The position numbers and the translations under genes were made by a program. From Apostichopus japonicus (Eukaryota > Echinodermata > Holothuroidea > Aspidochirotida > Stichopodidae), in assembly GCF_037975245.1 (NCBI RefSeq), contig NC_092575.1:3466001-3530000 (forward strand): a DNA stretch of 64,000 nt, given 5' to 3'. Positions 61,501-64,000 of this stretch are shown here, piece after piece; positions within the stretch are counted from its first letter, which is position 1, and every line of letters starts with the position of its first letter. The notes beneath the pieces were generated by a model. That model was not told the DNA's origin and searched no databases. It saw only the letters and a list, made by a program, of their open reading frames with translations.

Positions 61501-64000
61501 CGCTTAAGAAGGTAAGGTTTACTATCTCGTTTATGTATACCCTTCAAAATATGTATTACAACAATAAAATGATTATAAATGGGAAGTTAAGTATTGAAAT
61601 AATAGAGAAAAAAGCACAGACCACCTACTGCGATTAAGGTCATAAGTCTCATGGCATTGATGCAAATCAATGCAGATCTTGAAAGCTAATGGAACAAAGA
61701 TAACAAAAGACTAGTCATCCGACGTTACACATTGCAAGCAACATTCCCGTTTCATCACTCATCTCGAATTGCTGTCCTCGGATTCTCGAAATCCAATGGA
61801 AAGTCCAGTATGCGTCAAACAACACAATACAAAACGAACTAAACCAAACGTAACGTAATGTAACGTAGCGAAACGTAACGTAACGAAACTTAGCGTATCG
61901 AAACGAAACGAAACGTACAGTAACGTAATGAAACGAAACGTTCCGTAGCGTAACGTAACGAAACGTAACGTAACGAAACGTAGTGTAACGTAACGTAAAT
62001 TAACGTAACGCTATGAAATGAAACGTAACGTAACGAAACGTAGTGTAACGTAACGTAAAGAAACGTAACGTAACGAAATGAAACGTAACTTAACGAATCA
62101 AAACAACATAGTAAACATTCCAAATAAGTCCATGTAAGGATATTGTATTGACTGATGGTGTTTAATATGTAGAATGTTAAAAGTTTTACATTGATATATA
62201 AATTTATCTCCCATCTCTTAATTTCATGAAGCCTTACACACATGACAATAATAATAATAATAATAATATTTTCCATTTTCCATAAATGCGCCTATGCAGG
62301 TTTCATTCTTTCAAGAATGTGAGCCCGAGTTCCTCCATGATCTCGTGCTACGTATGCAGCTTGTTATAACCACACCGGGAGAGCTCGTCTGTAGGAAAGG
62401 AGAGATTGCGAGAGAGATGTTCATCATATCAGATGGCGTACTAGAAGTATTAAAGTAAGCATAAGATAATAAACATGAGATTTATGAAAGCCGACACCCC
62501 CCCCCCCCCCAAGAATGTTTGCTATATACAAACCATATGCAACTAATTGGAAGGGTATTTTCTTTATCGTAAAGCATCCCAGTTGTATCTTCGGAACGGA
62601 TTTCATTATTTATACCGTTACTCTGGTCGAGGGTATAGAGTTGTTGGCGTTAGAAGCAATAGGACGTAGTATTTGGGAGGTTGTGCGTTTGATACCTGGT
62701 CGGCCAAACGTAATAATAATAATCAGCAGTTATTTTTATGACGCTAATTGACCACAAATGTAGGAGGAACCTGCAAGGGCTTATGGATTACAATTTACAC
62801 GTCGGTTGGCTTCCAATTGAACATTTGAACTCAAATTTGGAATCTTTTCAATTTAGAAAGTCATGTCAGATGGGAAATCCGTAGATTGTTCTTGGATGAA
62901 AAATCTACCTTACTATGACCCGGCCGGGGATCGAACCCGGAACCTCCCGATTGCTAAGCCTCAAGTAAGATAAGGTTGCCATCCAGGAGGTATCCACGTT
63001 ATTCCCATCTGAAATGGTTTACCAAACTTGTTAAAAACGATCCAAAATAAGTTAACATTGTAAATTGGATTGCCACCCGACATTCATGTGTAAGTTTTAA
63101 ACCATTCGGCTTCTCTCGCATAAACATATACCTGCTTAATTTGCATCGTAAAATAACTGACTTCCTGTTTAAAATATTATCCTTACTAACATATCGTTCA
63201 AGTAAAATTTTTTTTATATCAACATGCACGAATTTGCATTCTCTTGACCATTACTACGCCAGGCGCGTAGCGAGGAATTTGCCAAGGGAGGGGCGAACCT
63301 GTAGGTAAAATATCAGAGCCGTAGATTCGGCATTGAAAACTATCTAAGCGTAGCGCCACCATAAGTTGGCGCTACGCGTACACGAAAATTTTGGCTGAAA
63401 ATGCCTCCCAGATCGCTGGAAATGGCACTTCCCAGGCCTTGTAACTTGCATCTAAGCTTGAAATTACTAGCGATATCATAAAAACATACAAAAAACAAAT
63501 GCTCTAAGGAGGGGGGGGGGCGGTCGCCCCTTCGCCCCCCCCCCTTGGCTACGCGCCTGTACTACGCATCATAGGAACGCGATTAATAAGATATTAAATG
63601 TATTCGAGACATCCCTTCTCTCTCTCCACCTCTCTCTCTCTTATGTAAATGTATCTACCAAGTGATGACGACACAGTTATCCGAACTTTACAAACTGGAG
63701 ATTTCTTTGGAGAGACGGGATTGCTTGTTACCGAAACTGGATCAAATAGGTAAGCTATACGTGCATGATAAGAGGGATGGAAGAAATGTCTTCTGGCTTT
63801 AATGATTAAACCTGAAAAATAGTTTCTGACTCATGTAGAAACTATTTTTCAGGTTTATTTTAGGGGTTGAGGCTATGTTATTAAATAAGCAATTCTTCTT
63901 CTCCAAGAAGGATATCCTTCTTGGTTTCGGTGTTGATGTAGCTCACCCATACAATTTTCTTATTTTATATATGAAGCATTTCATCTTTCAATGTAAATTG
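54382..64000 (+). CDS. Cyclic-nucleotide-gated cation channel, gene 2 (3' end outside window)
   Basis: A tandem paralog of gene 1. Seven exons are in the window (54382-55343, 57820-57878, 58346-58407, 60050-60138, 61409-61511, 62300-62454, 63663-63749), giving 505 codons plus two bases. The rest of the binding domain and the C-terminal tail must lie beyond 64000. It has the same layout: S1 about 112-130, S4 RFPRVLKIYRARQF, pore YWSTVTLTAIGDV (301-313) with Asp312 at the acidic pore position and Ala in place of the second Thr of TLTTIG, S6 in exon 2, and GDFFGE in exon 7. Its N-terminus is longer, with an Ala run and an acidic stretch (EGEEDDDDDE, about 77-86) absent from gene 1. Exon sizes 59, 62, 89, 103, 155 and 87 and all phases equal those of gene 1, so the pair arose by duplication after the introns were in place. 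No disabling mutation is seen. Confidence 0.92.
55461..55517. repeat. (TA)n microsatellite in CNG gene 2 intron 1
   Basis: About 57 bp of pure TA, roughly 120 bp after the exon 1 donor, a placement similar to that in gene 1. Confidence 0.95.
55710..56708. mobile_element. hAT-type element in CNG gene 2 intron 1
   Basis: Terminal inverted repeats CAGTGGCGTAGC/GCTACGCCACTG with a perfect 8-bp target duplication AACGACAC (55702-55709 and 56709-56716). It carries the family hairpin (AGCGCCACCA...GTTGGCGCGC, 55806-55829). A fragment of a CAGTGGCGGAGC-type relative is nested at 56208-56262. At 999 bp it is the longest intact member here. No transposase frame. Confidence 0.92.
57820..57878 (+). CDS. 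CNG gene 2, exon 2 (S6)
   Basis: A 59-nt exon encoding YLIQILGFFFGIFVFATIV; 14 of 19 residues equal gene 1. Acceptor TTTTCCAG|G, donor AGTAG|GTATGT. Confidence 0.92.
58346..58407 (+). CDS. CNG gene 2, exon 3 (start of C-linker)
   Basis: A 62-nt exon encoding GQVGAVVNQRNKRRMEFERL plus V. Acceptor ACAAAAG|G, donor TTGGTG|GTAATT. Confidence 0.92.
58487..58531. repeat. (TA)n microsatellite in CNG gene 2 intron 3
   Basis: About 45 bp of TA with one TGTA interruption, immediately before the AGATATCT minisatellite, the same arrangement as at 48.1-48.4 kb. Confidence 0.95.
58566..59450. repeat. AGATATCT minisatellite, large array in intron 3
   Basis: About 40 units, most 21 bp: (C)AGATATCTCAAATTCTAAT followed by T. 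The 21-bp core (58744-59376) stays open on the plus strand as (NSNSDIS/Q)n for 210 residues, while the edge units are less regular. It lies within an intron of CNG gene 2 and has no splice-site support, so it is treated as non-coding. Confidence 0.93.
59490..59905 (+). repeat. SINE family A, degraded copy
   Basis: The body motifs CCCCAGGTGTATAAATTGGG, GGTAACTTGTCAATA and GTGGCTGGGTGACAAGTTAC are in the same order as in 14024-14386. The tRNA-like head is eroded. It ends in TTTTTAACTTTTC. Lies in intron 3 of CNG gene 2. Confidence 0.75.
60050..60138 (+). CDS. CNG gene 2, exon 4 (C-linker)
   Basis: An 89-nt exon beginning DNAKKYMREHQVPKEVQK and ending GWYEYTWT; 22 of 29 residues equal gene 1. 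Acceptor GTCAAAAG|G, donor ACAAG|GTAAAC. Confidence 0.93.
60285..60570 (+). repeat. Possible retroelement 3' fragment in intron 4
   Basis: The words CTCTGAAGAAGATCCTGCTA and GATTGAAACGTCAGGCCAAC resemble the short conserved leader found at the ends of Penelope-like and related elements. No coding part is attached. The assignment rests on this motif alone. Confidence 0.35.
61409..61511 (+). CDS. CNG gene 2, exon 5 (C-linker to binding domain)
   Basis: A 103-nt exon encoding GKSVRQNEDECFEMLPTKLR and TELAIYVNLETLKK; 26 of 34 residues equal gene 1. Acceptor TCGAAAG|A, donor AAGAAG|GTAAGG. Confidence 0.93.
61845..62100. repeat. AACGT/AACGA pentamer repeat in intron 5
   Basis: About 250 bp of TAACGTAACGAAACG-type sequence with a 5-bp period and scattered substitutions. 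Confidence 0.9.
62300..62454 (+). CDS. CNG gene 2, exon 6 (binding-domain beta strands)
   Basis: A 155-nt exon with FFQECEPEFLHDLVLRMQ and TPGELVCRKGEIAREMFIIS. Acceptor TATGCAG|G, donor TTAAA|GTAAGC. A 41-nt run (62317-62357 region) is identical to gene 1. Confidence 0.94.
62615..62706 (+). repeat. SINE head fragment (family B type)
   Basis: A tRNA-derived head resembling GGTCGAGGGTATAGAG...GGGAGGTTGTGCGTTTGATA, followed by CCTGGTCGGCC. It abuts the inverted SINE B copy that follows. Confidence 0.5.
62723..62998 (-). repeat. SINE family B, full length, minus strand
   Basis: In the minus sense it has a B box (GGTTCGATCCCCGGCCGGGT), body TTCATCCAAGAACAATCTAC, and tail TTGTGGTCAATTAGCGTCAT, colinear with 14579 and 16060. 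Lies in intron 6 of CNG gene 2. Confidence 0.8.
63003..63165 (+). repeat. SINE family B, 3' half, plus strand
   Basis: It has CCCATCTGAAATGGTTTACC, then GATTGCCACCCGACATTCAT and GCATCGTAAAATAACTGACT, the 3' landmarks of the family. It lies head-on against the preceding inverted copy, forming an imperfect inverted SINE pair. Confidence 0.7.
63260..63559. mobile_element. hAT-type MITE in CNG gene 2 intron 6
   Basis: Terminal inverted repeats CAGGCGCGTAGC/GCTACGCGCCTG with a perfect 8-bp target duplication TACTACGC (63252-63259 and 63560-63567). The hairpin module GTAGCGCCACCA...TTGGCGCTACG is at 63348-63373. It sits about 100 bp before exon 7. Confidence 0.93.
63663..63749 (+). CDS. CNG gene 2, exon 7 (phosphate-binding cassette start)
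   Basis: An 87-nt exon with DDDTVIRTLQTGDFFGETGL and LVTETGSN; 22 of 28 residues equal gene 1. Acceptor CTACCAAG|T, donor AATAG|GTAAGC. It ends two bases into the Arg codon continued in exon 8, outside the window. Confidence 0.93.
63807..63857. repeat. Perfect 21-bp inverted repeat in intron 7
   Basis: The arms 63807-63827 and 63837-63857 are exact complements around a 9-nt loop (GACTCATGT). The arm contains CCTGAAAAATAGTTTCT. No other feature is seen from 63750 to 64000. Confidence 0.9.

Overview
The window is animal nuclear DNA. It is AT-rich, dominated by microsatellites, SINEs and small inverted-repeat transposons, and its genes have GT-AG introns. Gene content and repeat types (tRNA-headed SINEs, hAT-type mini-elements, a Penelope-like remnant) fit a marine invertebrate. 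A deuterostome such as an echinoderm is my best guess, but this is inference and no species-diagnostic sequence was recognised. Three protein-coding genes can be supported.

Layout: 1-25 kb holds no convincing gene. It contains microsatellites, SINEs, a nest of GC-ended hAT-like elements (18.0-20.2 kb), a 124-bp tandem array (22.3-22.75 kb) and a possible U2-snRNA-related RNA locus (13.49-13.69 kb, minus). An intronless alpha-1,3-fucosyltransferase-type gene (GT10 family, 436 aa) lies on the minus strand at 25086-26396. From 26.7 to 35.0 kb there are again only repeats, including two hAT-like elements, a long fold-back element and a head-to-tail pair of tRNA-like repeats.

From 35.0 kb to the right edge lie two tandem, same-strand cyclic-nucleotide-gated (CNG) channel genes. 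Gene 1 (35042-47169) is complete: 12 coding exons join in frame to 713 aa with S1-S6, a pore with the signature TIGDV, a C-linker, a cyclic-nucleotide-binding domain and a C-terminal coiled coil. Gene 2 (54382 to beyond 64000) has the same exon sizes and intron phases through exon 7 and then leaves the window. CNG channels are tetramers that open on binding cGMP or cAMP and pass mixed cations, so the two products could co-assemble or be used in different cells. The fucosyltransferase is a Golgi enzyme with no evident functional link to them.

Points most worth a second look: the pore Asp in both CNG paralogs and their near-identical exon 6, the U2-like RNA locus, an AGATATCT-palindrome minisatellite present at two places near the CNG genes, and a family of mini-transposons that keep a common internal hairpin while their ends differ.
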